A DNA stretch of 64,000 nucleotides from Kiritimatiellia bacterium (GCA_028716365.1 JAQUPZ010000009.1:62001-126000); one strand, 5' to 3'. Shown: positions 8,442 through 18,462, counted from the stretch's first letter. Translations and numbers: made by a program. Notes: generated by a model from the sequence alone, not told the origin.

Positions 8442-9713
8442 ATGAAGTTAACAAGCTGTAAGAAGATTGCCTTCGGAAAATGTGAAAAACCTGAAAAAAC
8501 AGTCAAGCGACTGGAAAAAATAATCGGGGGATTACACAAATACAGGTACGTCGAGCGGAAAGTATCCGACCACCTTTACTGGTCCGCCCTGTTTATCGAT
8601 AAACTGGGATTCCGATCGATGGGCAAAGGTATTAATCCTCTCCTCTGCCGTTGCGGTGCCCTGGCTGAGGCTGCCGAATGGCTCACCTCCAGCGACACGG
8701 GAGCGCTCCCCGGTTACGTTGCCGGATACCAGAAAGACATAAAGAATGCGATCAAGATAGAGGAGTTGATTTCTCATGTTTCCTCCGTCACACCAAAACT
8801 CATGGAACAACTCAAATATGCCGATGAATCCCTGCACTGGGTAGACGGCTATTCTCTGATCAGCAACAAGACGGTAAAAGTTCCGATCGAGTTTGTAAGG
8901 CGTATCAGCGGACCCAGTGGCGTTGCCGCAGGAAACAGGATAGAAGAAGCCATTGTCCACGGTACAAATGAAGTCTTCGAACGCAGAACTCTTATAGCAG
9001 TCCTCCGGAAAAAGCTGGTTATGCCAACCATCAACATCAAAACAATCAAACATCAAATAATCCGCGAACAAATTGATTTCCTTCAGAGCAAGGGTATTGA
9101 AGTCTATCTCAAGGATCTCTCGTTCGGCGGACAATTACCCTGCATCGGCGCCTATTTCTGGGACCCGTACATCCCCGTGAATTACCAATTCCATCATTTC
9201 TTCAAAGTCGGCACCTCTTTCAGCAGGGAAGATGCATTGATAAGAGCGTTAACTGAATACGTTCAGGGCCGAAGACTGAACGAATTTATAAAAGGACGCA
9301 AAAGGGAACAGGAACGAGTACTTAGACATGATTTCAGAGCGTTGAAATGCTGCAATGATGATGACGATAATTATCTCTCATCATTCATGTTTGGATTTGT
9401 TCCACAACGACAGGCCGAGTTCCTGAAACAGGGTGACCTGGTTCCATTTGACAAGGGTGACTGTTTTGACGATTGTCTGGACGATATCAAGAAGGCTAAA
9501 AGAATATTCAAAAAGCTTGGCAAGGATTACATCATCGTGGATTTTACCGATCCTAAAATTGGCTTTCCGGTAATTGAAGTAATAGTCCCCGGTTATTCCG
9601 ATGTTCTTCCGTTTCATCCAAGTACAAGTCGTGTATTGTTTGAGAAAATTACCCGCGAGGACATTTTAAAAAGTTACGATAAAACCAGGGCTTTAAAATT
9701 CATAAAGAATTAA
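8442..9713 (+). CDS. YcaO-domain protein
   Basis: The YcaO fold uses ATP to activate peptide backbone amides (azoline or thioamide formation) or supports RimO-type modification. Diagnostic blocks are GKGINP...GALAEAAEW (residues 61-80), GPSGVAAGN...EEAIVHGTNEVFER (157-180) and GTSFSREDALIRALTE (about 260-275), giving the Glu-rich ATP/Mg site. The C-terminus lacks the PxPxP tail common in azoline cyclodehydratases. No E1-like or ocin-ThiF partner, TfuA or precursor peptide was seen next to it. A SagB-type dehydrogenase gene lies upstream at 1868. It may be a lone YcaO of unknown substrate. Start supported by TAAGGG seven bases before the ATG. Confidence 0.85.
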   Translation: MKLTSCKKIAFGKCEKPEKTVKRLEKIIGGLHKYRYVERKVSDHLYWSALFIDKLGFRSMGKGINPLLCRCGALAEAAEWLTSSDTGALPGYVAGYQKDIKNAIKIEELISHVSSVTPKLMEQLKYADESLHWVDGYSLISNKTVKVPIEFVRRISGPSGVAAGNRIEEAIVHGTNEVFERRTLIAVLRKKLVMPTINIKTIKHQIIREQIDFLQSKGIEVYLKDLSFGGQLPCIGAYFWDPYIPVNYQFHHFFKVGTSFSREDALIRALTEYVQGRRLNEFIKGRKREQERVLRHDFRALKCCNDDDDNYLSSFMFGFVPQRQAEFLKQGDLVPFDKGDCFDDCLDDIKKAKRIFKKLGKDYIIVDFTDPKIGFPVIEVIVPGYSDVLPFHPSTSRVLFEKITREDILKSYDKTRALKFIKN

Positions 9714-9799
9714 CGCCGAAAATCCGGGTTATGATACTTCCGGTAATCGGGAATGATTGATTGTGAGGCATGAAAACAAGAAAATGGAGAAATTGAAAT

Positions 9800-11149
9800 A
9801 TGAAAATTATGAAATACATGTTGGTTGTAATGACTTGTTTAATTACCGGAATCAGTTCTGGTGCGCCGGAACAGGGTAAAGTCTCCGGAAACTTCGAGAA
9901 TGAGCGCTGGAACGCCACGCCAAATGACATCAACAACCTGATGAAGAGCGCTCAAAACCTCATAAACGCCAACTATTCAATGGAGGTAAAAACCCTCGAT
10001 GAATTGAGTCCCGATCCTGAGCAGAATCCTGTTCTTTACTACAGTGGTCATTACAATTTCTCATTTTCACCTGCAGAAAGGACCAAACTCAGAAAGTTCA
10101 TGCTGGATGGCGGAATGATGATTTTTAATACCGGCCTTGGTTCGGCGCCGTTCTACCGGTCGGCATCAAAAGAACTCAGTTTGATTTTCCCTGAATCTCC
10201 TCTACAAAGACTGAGTGCAGACCATCCACTCTTCCATTCATACTACGATGTGGATCATGTAAAATACAGTCCCGGCGTATATAAAACCGGATTCAAAGGC
10301 GACGAACCATGGATTGACGGTGTCAATATAAACTGCCGGACCGTCGCAATTATTTCCAGGTTTTGTCTGGCTGTCGGCTGGGATGGCGGCGAAGTACGGA
10401 ATGATTACGCGGCATATTACCCGGAATCGGCCCAGAAATTGGGGGTAAATATTTTCTCGTATGCAACCGCGACACGTGCCTGGGCAAAGTCATCGGCCGC
10501 CCGGATGAAGTTCGTGGACAAGGAAGAAACTGCAACCGATAAAATGTGCATGGCCCAGGTGGTTTATGATGGAGAATGGAAAACGCGTCATGCAGGTCTT
10601 TCACTTCTGATGAAAACATTCAACCAGAAGACCGAGATACCGGTTAAATTCGGGCTCAAAGACATGCGGTTATCCGACCCCAAGATTTTTGATGCTCCCC
10701 TGCTCTATATCACGGGACACGAAAATTTCCGCCTAAACAAGTCGGAAAAGGAACTTCTTCAGAAGTATCTGCTGAACGGCGGATTCCTTTTTGCAGAGGC
10801 ATGCTGCGGTCGAAGGGGTTTCGACATGGCATTCAAGGAGGAAATGAGATCTATTCTGCCTCAAAACCCGTTAAAACCGATCCCGATAACCAGCAGCATA
10901 TTTGAACAACCGAACAAGATTACGAGTTGTGGTGTAACACCGGCGCTGGCCAACCAACTTGGCGGCGTAACCGCAGCGAAGCCAAATCTTCAGGGCGTGG
11001 AGATAAACGGTCGTTACGTGGTCGTGTACAGTCCATTCGGCATGGCAGGAGGATGGGAAGTTTCTCAAAGTCCCTATGCATTCGGATACAACGATATAAG
11101 CGCACTTTCACTCGGGCAGAACATACTTCTTTATGCGGTTACCCAATAG
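9800..11149 (+). CDS. Secreted protein with two DUF4159 domains
   Basis: A 449-residue protein with an N-terminal signal peptide (about residues 1-21). Two copies of a DUF4159-like domain are visible. Each holds a P-V-L-Y-Y/L-L-Y-I-T-G-H-x-N-F strand, a K-L-R-K-F/K-E-L-L-Q-K-Y helix, L-x-x-G-G-M/F and a later I-x-P-x-x-P-L-x-x-I/L stretch (around residues 60-230 and 270-449). DUF4159 proteins accompany MoxR/DUF58/VWA genes in PVC and related bacteria; their biochemical role is not established. It is the first gene of the long + strand run ending at 26069, and is followed after 55 bp by the next gene. Confidence 0.8.
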   Translation: MKIMKYMLVVMTCLITGISSGAPEQGKVSGNFENERWNATPNDINNLMKSAQNLINANYSMEVKTLDELSPDPEQNPVLYYSGHYNFSFSPAERTKLRKFMLDGGMMIFNTGLGSAPFYRSASKELSLIFPESPLQRLSADHPLFHSYYDVDHVKYSPGVYKTGFKGDEPWIDGVNINCRTVAIISRFCLAVGWDGGEVRNDYAAYYPESAQKLGVNIFSYATATRAWAKSSAARMKFVDKEETATDKMCMAQVVYDGEWKTRHAGLSLLMKTFNQKTEIPVKFGLKDMRLSDPKIFDAPLLYITGHENFRLNKSEKELLQKYLLNGGFLFAEACCGRRGFDMAFKEEMRSILPQNPLKPIPITSSIFEQPNKITSCGVTPALANQLGGVTAAKPNLQGVEINGRYVVVYSPFGMAGGWEVSQSPYAFGYNDISALSLGQNILLYAVTQ

Positions 11150-11204
11150 CGTGTTTATCGATTCATTGTTGAGTTATCGATTTATTAAGGAGAGATAATA
11201 TTAT

Positions 11205-12047
11205 ATGAGACTCAGACTTCTTTCAGGAATCATCGCCGTATTCATGACTTACGCCTTGTGTTTTGCGCAGACATCAAAACCTTCAACGACTGCTGGCGAT
11301 GAAAAATCGATCTGGGAAATCTGGAAGATCCAGCAGGAAAAACCCGACGAACACGGCACTATAACTACAAACTGCCTGGAATATGCCAAAAAAGCTCCAA
11401 CTGATCCTCTTTCTCTCGTTACTCTTACAATTGCTTCCTGGCACATGTTGGAAATTGACAACAAAGATGCGGCAGTAAAACTTTTAAAAACTGTTCTGTC
11501 CTCTTCAAAGACAGATGCGTTGAGCACAGCTGCTGCAAATATGGCAAAGGCGTGGATGACCAGGATCGAAATGGAACAGATGAAACAGGCCCTGCAGCTT
11601 TATTACAGGAAAAATATCGAATACCCAAAATCCATTGATCTGGTGAAACCGTTCCAGAAAAACGGTCAGCCTCCACTTACAGATCAATGGGGAAAACCAT
11701 GGGTATACGGCCTTGCAGAATTTAAGAGTCTTAAAAAACTGGGCGCGATGTACGGTATGTACGGTCAGAAGTACACGATAAGATCCGTTTATCTGGGCAC
11801 CAATTCCGAACTCAAGGTCGCCCTGAAAATTCCATATGCCAGTGGTATGCCTCTCAAACCGGTTAAAATGCTCAACGGAATGCCAGGTAAAGAAATGGTC
11901 CAGCTTGAATCAACTGACGGCAAACAGACCAAGGTCGTACTATCTATCGGAACAGAGAGCAGCGGAATCACACTAAACTATGCCGGTCCGAAATTGCTCA
12001 TATTGTCGGACATGAATCATTGGCTTGTTGTTCCACGCCCGTATTAA
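11205..12047 (+). CDS. Secreted hypothetical protein with pseudopilin-like DPWG-type segment
   Basis: A 280-residue protein with a clear signal peptide (residues 1-22, ending CFA-QT). The N-terminal half is helical. Residues about 120-170 contain L-Q-L-Y-Y-R-K-N-x-E-Y-P-K-S, then PPLTDQWGKPWVYG, resembling the C-terminal core of type II secretion GspG pseudopilins, but the pilin N-terminal helix is absent. The C-terminal part is beta-rich. A ribosome binding site AAGGAGAG lies about 11 bases before the ATG. It lies between the DUF4159 and DUF58 genes, suggesting a periplasmic accessory role. Function not recognised. Confidence 0.75.
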   Translation: MRLRLLSGIIAVFMTYALCFAQTSKPSTTAGDEKSIWEIWKIQQEKPDEHGTITTNCLEYAKKAPTDPLSLVTLTIASWHMLEIDNKDAAVKLLKTVLSSSKTDALSTAAANMAKAWMTRIEMEQMKQALQLYYRKNIEYPKSIDLVKPFQKNGQPPLTDQWGKPWVYGLAEFKSLKKLGAMYGMYGQKYTIRSVYLGTNSELKVALKIPYASGMPLKPVKMLNGMPGKEMVQLESTDGKQTKVVLSIGTESSGITLNYAGPKLLILSDMNHWLVVPRPY

Positions 12048-12159
12048 CCGGCGTGACGCCCATTATCTATTGCAACTGATGAGTCAAAAAGTGTAAAAAG
12101 TCTTTTTATTCGCGGCCGGAGTGGTCCGCCAGATCAGTACGAACGTAAGAGAAGAATAT

Positions 12160-13065
12160 ATGGCTGAAGGCGAAGGCATAACCTATTATCTGAAACCGGA
12201 GGAACGGCACAAACTTGGACGCCTCGTCCTCCTTTCGCGATATGTTGTCGAAGGTAATCTTGCCGGCGCACATCGCAGTCCTTTGAAGGGTGCAAGTTCC
12301 GAGTTTTCCGATCACAAGTCCTATGGCATAGGCGACGACACCAAGAAAATCGACTGGAAGGTCTTCGGCCGTACTGACCGCTATTACATCAAACGGTACG
12401 AAGACGAAACAAATCTGCGCGTCTACATTGTCCTGGACCGCAGCGGATCAATGGGATACGGAAACAGCGACGTCTCCAAATACCAATTCGCCTGCCACCT
12501 TGCTGCAGCCATAGGTTTTGTTGTTGTCAAGGCACGCGATTCCATTGGTCTTTATGTCCATTCGAATAAAATCGACTACCAGGTTAGCGCCAGTAATTCC
12601 ATCAATCACCTTAACGATCTTCTCAAGGGCCTGCAGGTCATGAAACCTGCACAAACAACCCTGATTGCCGATACGCTTCATCAGATAGCCGAAAGTATTC
12701 GCAAACGCGCGCTGATAGTAATCATATCCGACCTTTTCGATGAACCTGAAAAAGTAAACCTCGCGCTGGCACATTTTCGCAAACAGCACCACGATGTAAT
12801 AATCTTCCACACACTTGATCCGACAGAAATTGATCTGTCGTTCAAAAGAGGATGTGAATTTGAAGATATGGAAACCGGAGAAACCGTCATCTGCGATCCG
12901 CGTTCTCTGGCGACAGATTACCAGGCTGTCTTCCAGGAATTTATGGAGAAATACAGAAGCGCCTGTAAAGCCATGAATATTGACTACAGGCTTGTAAGAA
13001 CCGATCAGGATATTGGGACGTTTGTGCGGGCCTATCTCGAGGAACGCAGAAGGATGTCGCGTTAA
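12160..13065 (+). CDS. DUF58 / VWA-like domain protein
   Basis: A DUF58 family protein of about 301 residues, the usual partner of MoxR ATPases. The N-terminal part carries G-x-H-R-S-P-L-K-G-A-S-S-E-F-S-D and R-x-Y-x-x-G-D-D-T-K-K-I-D-W-K signatures. The VWA-like part has a MIDAS-type metal motif DRSGSMGYG. No membrane helix is apparent, so it is probably peripheral or cytosolic. I prefer the ATG at 12160 (AGAGAAG a few bases upstream) over an in-frame GTG at 12121. The BatA-like gene follows after 44 bp. Confidence 0.9.
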   Translation: MAEGEGITYYLKPEERHKLGRLVLLSRYVVEGNLAGAHRSPLKGASSEFSDHKSYGIGDDTKKIDWKVFGRTDRYYIKRYEDETNLRVYIVLDRSGSMGYGNSDVSKYQFACHLAAAIGFVVVKARDSIGLYVHSNKIDYQVSASNSINHLNDLLKGLQVMKPAQTTLIADTLHQIAESIRKRALIVIISDLFDEPEKVNLALAHFRKQHHDVIIFHTLDPTEIDLSFKRGCEFEDMETGETVICDPRSLATDYQAVFQEFMEKYRSACKAMNIDYRLVRTDQDIGTFVRAYLEERRRMSR

Positions 13066-13109
13066 TTTGTTTTTTAAGACTGATTTAAGGAAAGAGATCT
13101 TTTTGAGTC

Positions 13110-15422
13110 ATGTTTGATTTTTTGAATCCTATGTTTTTGTGGGCGGGTGCTGCAGCCACGATCCCCCTCGTCCTTCACATGATCCAATCCTCCAAGAAGG
13201 TGCGCATGCCCTTCAGTACTGTCCGTTTCCTGAAAATGGCGGAAAAAAAATCATCCAGACGCGTCAAGATGGAAAATTTCATGCTATGGCTGCTCAGGAC
13301 TGTCATCATGGCCGTGATCGCTTTTGCCTTCGCAATGCCGATGCTCCGCACAAAAAGTTTCGGGAAAGTACTCGGTAGAACCCAGCGTGACATAGCCATC
13401 GTCCTGGACGGATCATTCAGCATGGATTACAACATGGGAAAAGACACGGCATGGGGAAGAGCCGTAGAGGCCGCTGCTGCCTTGATTGAAGGACTTGAAG
13501 AAGGTGATCAGGTTTGCCTGTATGTGGCAGGTGATGACGTTACACCCGTTGTCGGCCAGCTTAACGTCCAGAGGGAATTCGTCCTGAGCCAGCTTAAAGG
13601 ACTCAAGGTTGGCAACACAAGCTCACAGCTTGCTCCTGCCGTCGTGGCCGCATACGACGCTCTCAAGCTCGAAACAAGACGTCGCGAGCGTGAAATTCAT
13701 ATTTTCACAGACGGGCAGTCCCTCCCCTGGAACAGTTTCACTATAACGGACACCAACAATAACAGTACAGCCCTTGAAGTAATACCTGCAAAACCAACGG
13801 CAAAAAAAGACGAAAAAAAGAAGGAAGACAAATCAAAGAAAGCCAACGGCAAAAAACCTGGAAAAGATGACAAACCAGACGAAAGCACAACCGCCAAGAG
13901 TTCAAGCATTGATATTTGGCAACCTTCCAAAATCGACAAGAAAACGGCATTTTTTGTCACATTGGTCGGCGTGACCGCCCCGGAAAATACAGCACCCATT
14001 GATGTTGATCTCCAGCCACAACTCATAATGTCAGACACCATGGCAAAAGTTAAGGTCAAGCTGACCCACACCGGCCCGGCACAAAACAGCACGATTACCG
14101 CTTATGTTGACGATTTGGAAATCGGGACCCGCGCCATTATTTTCACCGATAATTCAGAGGCAGAAGAATTATTTGCCCTTCCGCAGTTACGACCCGGAAA
14201 GCATTCGGCCAGGATCCAGTCGCCATCCGACAATCTTCCTATTGACAATAATTTCTACTACACCATCAGGGTCAAAGAAAAACTCCCCACCCTTTGTGTC
14301 GGGACCCAAAATGACGCTTTCTTCGTGATGAAAGCCTTGAATCCTTCCGGCGACTCAAATGCGACAATAAATGTAAAACAGATCACGCCTGATCAACTGC
14401 CAAGCGAAACATTAGCTGCCTATTCGTGTATTTTCCTTTGTAACGCAATTCCTCTGGCCGGACAGGATCTGGTTGTGATCGAGCAGTATGTGCGCAGTGG
14501 AGGGCTTCTTGTAATAATGCCGGGTGATAAAGCTACAATCGAAGATTACAAGGCGTGGAGTGTCCTGCCCGGCAAGCCGGCGGCTACCATTGATCTCCCT
14601 CTCGAACTGAAAAAGAAAATGTTGAGATGGGAAAAACCTCAACATGCGCTTCTCAGAAATCTGCAATTGCTACCCGGCAGTGCTCCCGTTGTTACAATAA
14701 CGCGGCAACTGAAATGGGCAAAGGATACATTGAATGAAGGCGAAGAATCCATCATTTCCGCCGGTGCGGAAGATCCATTCCTTATGCATCGGCCTGTCGG
14801 AAACGGCGCCACCCTTCTCTTCTCCGTGGCTGGAGACCGCTCGTGGAGCAGCTTCCCGCTTTCACCATTTTTCCTGCCGTTAATGCACCAGGTAGTACAA
14901 TTCGGCGCCGGTATCAGGGGTGAAGCTCCATACATATTGGCGGGAAAGAACCTGTCCCTGACTGATATCCTGCCTGAGGCTAATCAGAACTCAACTATTC
15001 AGAACCCCAACAAGGAGAACGTTCCCATCCGTACTGCCATAGTTGAGAATAAAACGTCTCTCTATGTAGAAAGCATGCAAAGTCCCGGCATCTACATGCT
15101 GGCTCCTCAAAACGGCGACCCTGCGCCAGGCCTTGCGGTAAATATTGACCGTATAGAATCCAATCTTGCGGTAGTCAAACGCGAGGATATTCCGAAGAAA
15201 ATCGGCACAAAGATGATTTACACCGCCGAAAACAAAGAGGAACTCGCGAAACAACTGAAAGATTACAGGGTTGGACAAACAATGGGTGAACAATTCCTGT
15301 GGTTGCTGCTGCTGCTTTCCATCGCAGAAGTTTTTTATGCAAACAGGTTGGCCAAAGCCACGCCAAAACTCTCGGAGCAACTAGGAATTGAAGCTTCAGG
15401 AAAGATAACGGAAGGCGCCTGA
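13110..15422 (+). CDS. BatA-like membrane protein with VWA domain
   Basis: A 770-residue protein. The first 80 residues match the BatA/aerotolerance N-terminus: a short helix, L-N-P-x-F-L-W, then I-P-L-V-L-H and a second helix at about 58-78. A VWA domain follows, with the MIDAS motif DGSFS (residues 100-104). A Lys/Asp-rich linker (nt about 13795-13900) separates it from beta-rich and amidotransferase-like segments that contain Y-V-R-S-G-G-L-L-V-I-M-P. A last helix (about residues 730-745) anchors the C-terminus. The bulk likely faces the periplasm. It is nine bases before the next, architecturally similar gene, so the two are likely co-translated. Confidence 0.88.
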   Translation: MFDFLNPMFLWAGAAATIPLVLHMIQSSKKVRMPFSTVRFLKMAEKKSSRRVKMENFMLWLLRTVIMAVIAFAFAMPMLRTKSFGKVLGRTQRDIAIVLDGSFSMDYNMGKDTAWGRAVEAAAALIEGLEEGDQVCLYVAGDDVTPVVGQLNVQREFVLSQLKGLKVGNTSSQLAPAVVAAYDALKLETRRREREIHIFTDGQSLPWNSFTITDTNNNSTALEVIPAKPTAKKDEKKKEDKSKKANGKKPGKDDKPDESTTAKSSSIDIWQPSKIDKKTAFFVTLVGVTAPENTAPIDVDLQPQLIMSDTMAKVKVKLTHTGPAQNSTITAYVDDLEIGTRAIIFTDNSEAEELFALPQLRPGKHSARIQSPSDNLPIDNNFYYTIRVKEKLPTLCVGTQNDAFFVMKALNPSGDSNATINVKQITPDQLPSETLAAYSCIFLCNAIPLAGQDLVVIEQYVRSGGLLVIMPGDKATIEDYKAWSVLPGKPAATIDLPLELKKKMLRWEKPQHALLRNLQLLPGSAPVVTITRQLKWAKDTLNEGEESIISAGAEDPFLMHRPVGNGATLLFSVAGDRSWSSFPLSPFFLPLMHQVVQFGAGIRGEAPYILAGKNLSLTDILPEANQNSTIQNPNKENVPIRTAIVENKTSLYVESMQSPGIYMLAPQNGDPAPGLAVNIDRIESNLAVVKREDIPKKIGTKMIYTAENKEELAKQLKDYRVGQTMGEQFLWLLLLLSIAEVFYANRLAKATPKLSEQLGIEASGKITEGA

Positions 15423-15431
15423 TAGAATAAA

Positions 15432-17636
15432 ATGATTATTCTGGAACATACGATACCGACAGCGCTGATATGCACGGGTATTGCAATAGCCGTTATTGTC
15501 GCCGCTTTCAGTGCATGGCGTTATCTTCAGATCAGCATCTACAATATTATTATAATGTCTGTCCGCCTTCTGTTCCTGGCGCTGTTGACATGGTGCATGT
15601 TGCAGCCCAGTTTCAAGCAGTCCGTAACCCACCTGCTCAAGCCGCGGTTCGTAGTGGCCATTGACTCATCAAAAAGCATGCTGCTGGGCCCTCCCGTTCC
15701 GGGTGCAACCAACAGGTGGACCGAAGCAAAAATGGCATTGGACCAGCCATGGAAGAGCGTGGTCGCCGCAGAGTGCGATATAGATGCGTATTACTTCGCC
15801 ACCGATCTTGGATCACGAATTGATCTGGCCGCAGTAGACAGCGTGGAAGTTAACGGTCCGACGACACAACTGCGTGATTCGCTCAGAAAGCTGGGTGACC
15901 GTTACAAAGGACAGAATGTCACCGGTATCCTGCTTCTGTCCGATGGATTAGATACCCGCGAAGCCGATGACGGTTGGGCAAACGAAAAATGGCCTATTCC
16001 GTTTTATTCAGTCAGACTGGAACCCAAGGCCGCATGGGAAATCGAACCTGATATCCGCATCGATACCGTAAACACCCCTCGCCGTGTAACAGTCGGTTGG
16101 AACACTGAAGCAAAATGCGTTGTTTCCGGACAGGGCACAAAAGGTCAGGCAGTTAATGTTCAGCTTTATAAAAACGGGGTCCTGCAGAACGAAGCGCCGA
16201 CACAGCTCCCCGAAGGAGGCGGCGCCAAAGAAGTTTCATTCCAGCTTCAGAACCCGGAAATAGGTATTTATACTTATAAAATAGTTCTTCCGCCTTTACA
16301 GGGGGAAACACACACAAACGATAACGAATATGTTGTTAACGTTCAGGTGATCGACACCAAGAACCGGCTTCTGTATGTGGAAGGCCCCCCGCGCTGGGAA
16401 GCAAAATATCTGACCCATGTACTCAAGGCCATCAAGCAAGTCACACCGTTATGTTTCGTTCGTGGTTTAAAAGGAAAATTCCTTGTTACTGCCGGTGTCC
16501 AGGGAAGCATGACAGCCGATATGACGGAATCACAGCTCTCCTTCTTTAAAATCCTGATACTCGGCAATCTCAACGGAGAAGAAATTGGCGAACAACGGGC
16601 AGCCAACCTGATTAAGTTCGTTGACGACGGCGGCAGCCTGGTGCTGCTCGGCGGCACCAGGGCATGGGGACCAGAAGGTATAGGCAAGACGCCTTTGAAA
16701 AAACTTCTCCCGGTAAAAAGCCACGGGGATATTATCGAAGGAAAGTTTCCGGTTGCGCTCACAACAGAAGGCAAAAGTCATCCTGCTTTTTCAGGCGACC
16801 AGAAATTCTGGGAAGATGTGCCGCCAGTTCTTTCAATTTTCCCTAATGCCACACTTTCGGCAGGAGCCGAATCACTTATAACTGCGACCACCGACCAAGG
16901 CCCCTCCCCATTGATAGTTGCCCAGAGATATGGCCAGGGTAAGGTTGTTGCCTTATACACTGATTCTCTCTGGCGGTGGCAACTTGATCCCAGGGCCAAC
17001 GAAACACAACAGTATCAGAGATTCTGGGAACAACTCATGGTTTGGTTGTCTCCATCTGAAAAAGAAGGGGCATCGGAAAAACTTGATATATTCGCAGACA
17101 AAGAACAGATGTTCCTCGGTGAACAGGTTGAAATCAGCGCAAGATTCAGCGACAGCAAAGGAGACAGTTTACAGAACACTCCCGTAAACTGCGAAATCAC
17201 AACTCCTGACAAGCGTACAATACCATTTGTCATGAACAAACAACAGGTGATTGCATCAGGTAAATCCTTCCCGGGTTTTGCAACAAAGTTTACGGCCGAA
17301 GCTTCCGGCCTGCATCAGGCCATCGCTAAGGTTGAGATTGACGGCAAGAAGACAACCTCAGAACCAATCTCCTTTTATGTTAAGGCTTTTACCCCCGAAT
17401 CAGTACCAAGACCTGCCAAAACAGAAGTACTGGCCGCAATCGCCCAAAACAGCGGCGGAAAGTTCTTTGAAAACGTGAAAGATTTGAACGAAGCATTGTC
17501 TTCCCTCAATTTCACACAAAGGGAGGAAGAAACCGTAAAATACTCCTCTTTGTGGCAGAATTTCATAATAATCTCTTGTTTAATAGCGTTACTAACAATA
17601 GAATGGTCCATACGGAAATGGCGTAATATGCCTTAG
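15432..17636 (+). CDS. Membrane VWA / class-I-amidotransferase-like protein
   Basis: A 734-residue protein with two N-terminal helices (about 10-30 and 38-57), a VWA-like domain with DSSKS near residue 77, an Ig-like stretch, and a class I glutamine-amidotransferase-like fold around residues 310-480 with RLLYVEGPPRWEAKY and FVDDGGSLVLLGG. A second Ig-like region precedes a C-terminal helix at about 712-727. This layout is common in proteins encoded beside DUF58, BatA and MoxR genes in PVC bacteria. The amidotransferase-like fold shows no obvious catalytic Cys-His pair, so a binding or structural role is more likely (inference). Confidence 0.85.
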   Translation: MIILEHTIPTALICTGIAIAVIVAAFSAWRYLQISIYNIIIMSVRLLFLALLTWCMLQPSFKQSVTHLLKPRFVVAIDSSKSMLLGPPVPGATNRWTEAKMALDQPWKSVVAAECDIDAYYFATDLGSRIDLAAVDSVEVNGPTTQLRDSLRKLGDRYKGQNVTGILLLSDGLDTREADDGWANEKWPIPFYSVRLEPKAAWEIEPDIRIDTVNTPRRVTVGWNTEAKCVVSGQGTKGQAVNVQLYKNGVLQNEAPTQLPEGGGAKEVSFQLQNPEIGIYTYKIVLPPLQGETHTNDNEYVVNVQVIDTKNRLLYVEGPPRWEAKYLTHVLKAIKQVTPLCFVRGLKGKFLVTAGVQGSMTADMTESQLSFFKILILGNLNGEEIGEQRAANLIKFVDDGGSLVLLGGTRAWGPEGIGKTPLKKLLPVKSHGDIIEGKFPVALTTEGKSHPAFSGDQKFWEDVPPVLSIFPNATLSAGAESLITATTDQGPSPLIVAQRYGQGKVVALYTDSLWRWQLDPRANETQQYQRFWEQLMVWLSPSEKEGASEKLDIFADKEQMFLGEQVEISARFSDSKGDSLQNTPVNCEITTPDKRTIPFVMNKQQVIASGKSFPGFATKFTAEASGLHQAIAKVEIDGKKTTSEPISFYVKAFTPESVPRPAKTEVLAAIAQNSGGKFFENVKDLNEALSSLNFTQREEETVKYSSLWQNFIIISCLIALLTIEWSIRKWRNMP

Positions 17637-17727
17637 TTTTTGCGGGGTTAATATCCTGCAGAAAACGGGTAGATTTTGTAACTTTTTATCTGTTTTTGGA
17701 CATTTAATCTATTAGAGGAGGTATGTA

Positions 17728-18444
17728 GTGAAACATGTCATTCGCTCGTTGGTTTGTTTGCTGGCTGGAACTACTTTTGCGATGGCTGCCGACGCCCCAA
17801 ATCTCATGATCAACGGCGGTTTTGACGATCCTGAAAATCCTGCGAAATACTGGACCTACGACTACACGCAATCGCAGAACTCAAACTACGCTGACAATCA
17901 TACATTTGTTTCGATACTTCCCGAATTTGCCGGTCATAAAAATGTGATGAAAATGGATATAAACTGGATGAAAGGTTGCAGTGGTTTAGCTCCCGGAATA
18001 CGGGCTGACAGCCCCCTGATCCCCTTTGAACAAGGATGCCGCTATGGTATCACATTATACATACAGTCCGCGTTCACAAACAATTCGTTCAAAGAGGGTC
18101 CTTATCATATTTATGTTCAAGGCTACCAGTGGAAGCCCGGAATAAAACCTTACGAACACCCGAGCTGGTTTGATATGCGAGTGAGATATAAAGGTCCATG
18201 GATGGGTCCCAGAGTCGGATGGGCAAAAACATGGACAAAGATAAGTGGTGATTTTCCGGACAAACAGTTGTCTGCATTTGCAATGCAGAATCTTAAAGCC
18301 GTTAAATTTATTTCGGTTCACATATGTGGAATTATGGGAGCGGGACAATTATACATAGACGATCTTTCCGTCGTTAAACTTTCCCAAGGTTATACCGGAG
18401 GTAAGATAACGGAAGATGACAGGCGAAAGATTAAACAAAAATAA
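17728..18444 (+). CDS. Secreted carbohydrate-binding-module-like protein
   Basis: A 238-residue protein that starts at GTG with a strong AGGAGG six to seven bases upstream. The signal peptide is residues 1-21 (ending AMAAD). The mature part has the pattern of a CBM4/9-like jelly roll: N-L-M-I-N-G-G-F-D-D-P at the start, W-T-K-I-S-G-D-F late, and GQLYIDDLSVVKL near the C-terminus. Binding of a glycan would be inferred from fold only. The position inside the VWA/MoxR run suggests that this system handles an envelope polymer. Confidence 0.75.
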   Translation: MKHVIRSLVCLLAGTTFAMAADAPNLMINGGFDDPENPAKYWTYDYTQSQNSNYADNHTFVSILPEFAGHKNVMKMDINWMKGCSGLAPGIRADSPLIPFEQGCRYGITLYIQSAFTNNSFKEGPYHIYVQGYQWKPGIKPYEHPSWFDMRVRYKGPWMGPRVGWAKTWTKISGDFPDKQLSAFAMQNLKAVKFISVHICGIMGAGQLYIDDLSVVKLSQGYTGGKITEDDRRKIKQK

Positions 18445-18462
18445 TATAAGGAGGGAAAGACA

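Noticed and set aside
8532..9134. A 200-residue - strand frame over the YcaO gene
   Set aside because: The YcaO frame has clear family motifs; the antisense frame has none.
12121..12159. Upstream GTG start for the DUF58 gene
   Set aside because: The ATG at 12160 has a better ribosome binding site, and the extra 13 residues look non-coding.
8343..17713. Two 11-base strings shared by upstream regions: TGTAACTTTTT (8343, 17677) and TTTAATCTATT (5569, 17703)
   Set aside because: Hundreds of 11-mer matches are expected by chance in 64 kb, and the positions relative to the starts differ.
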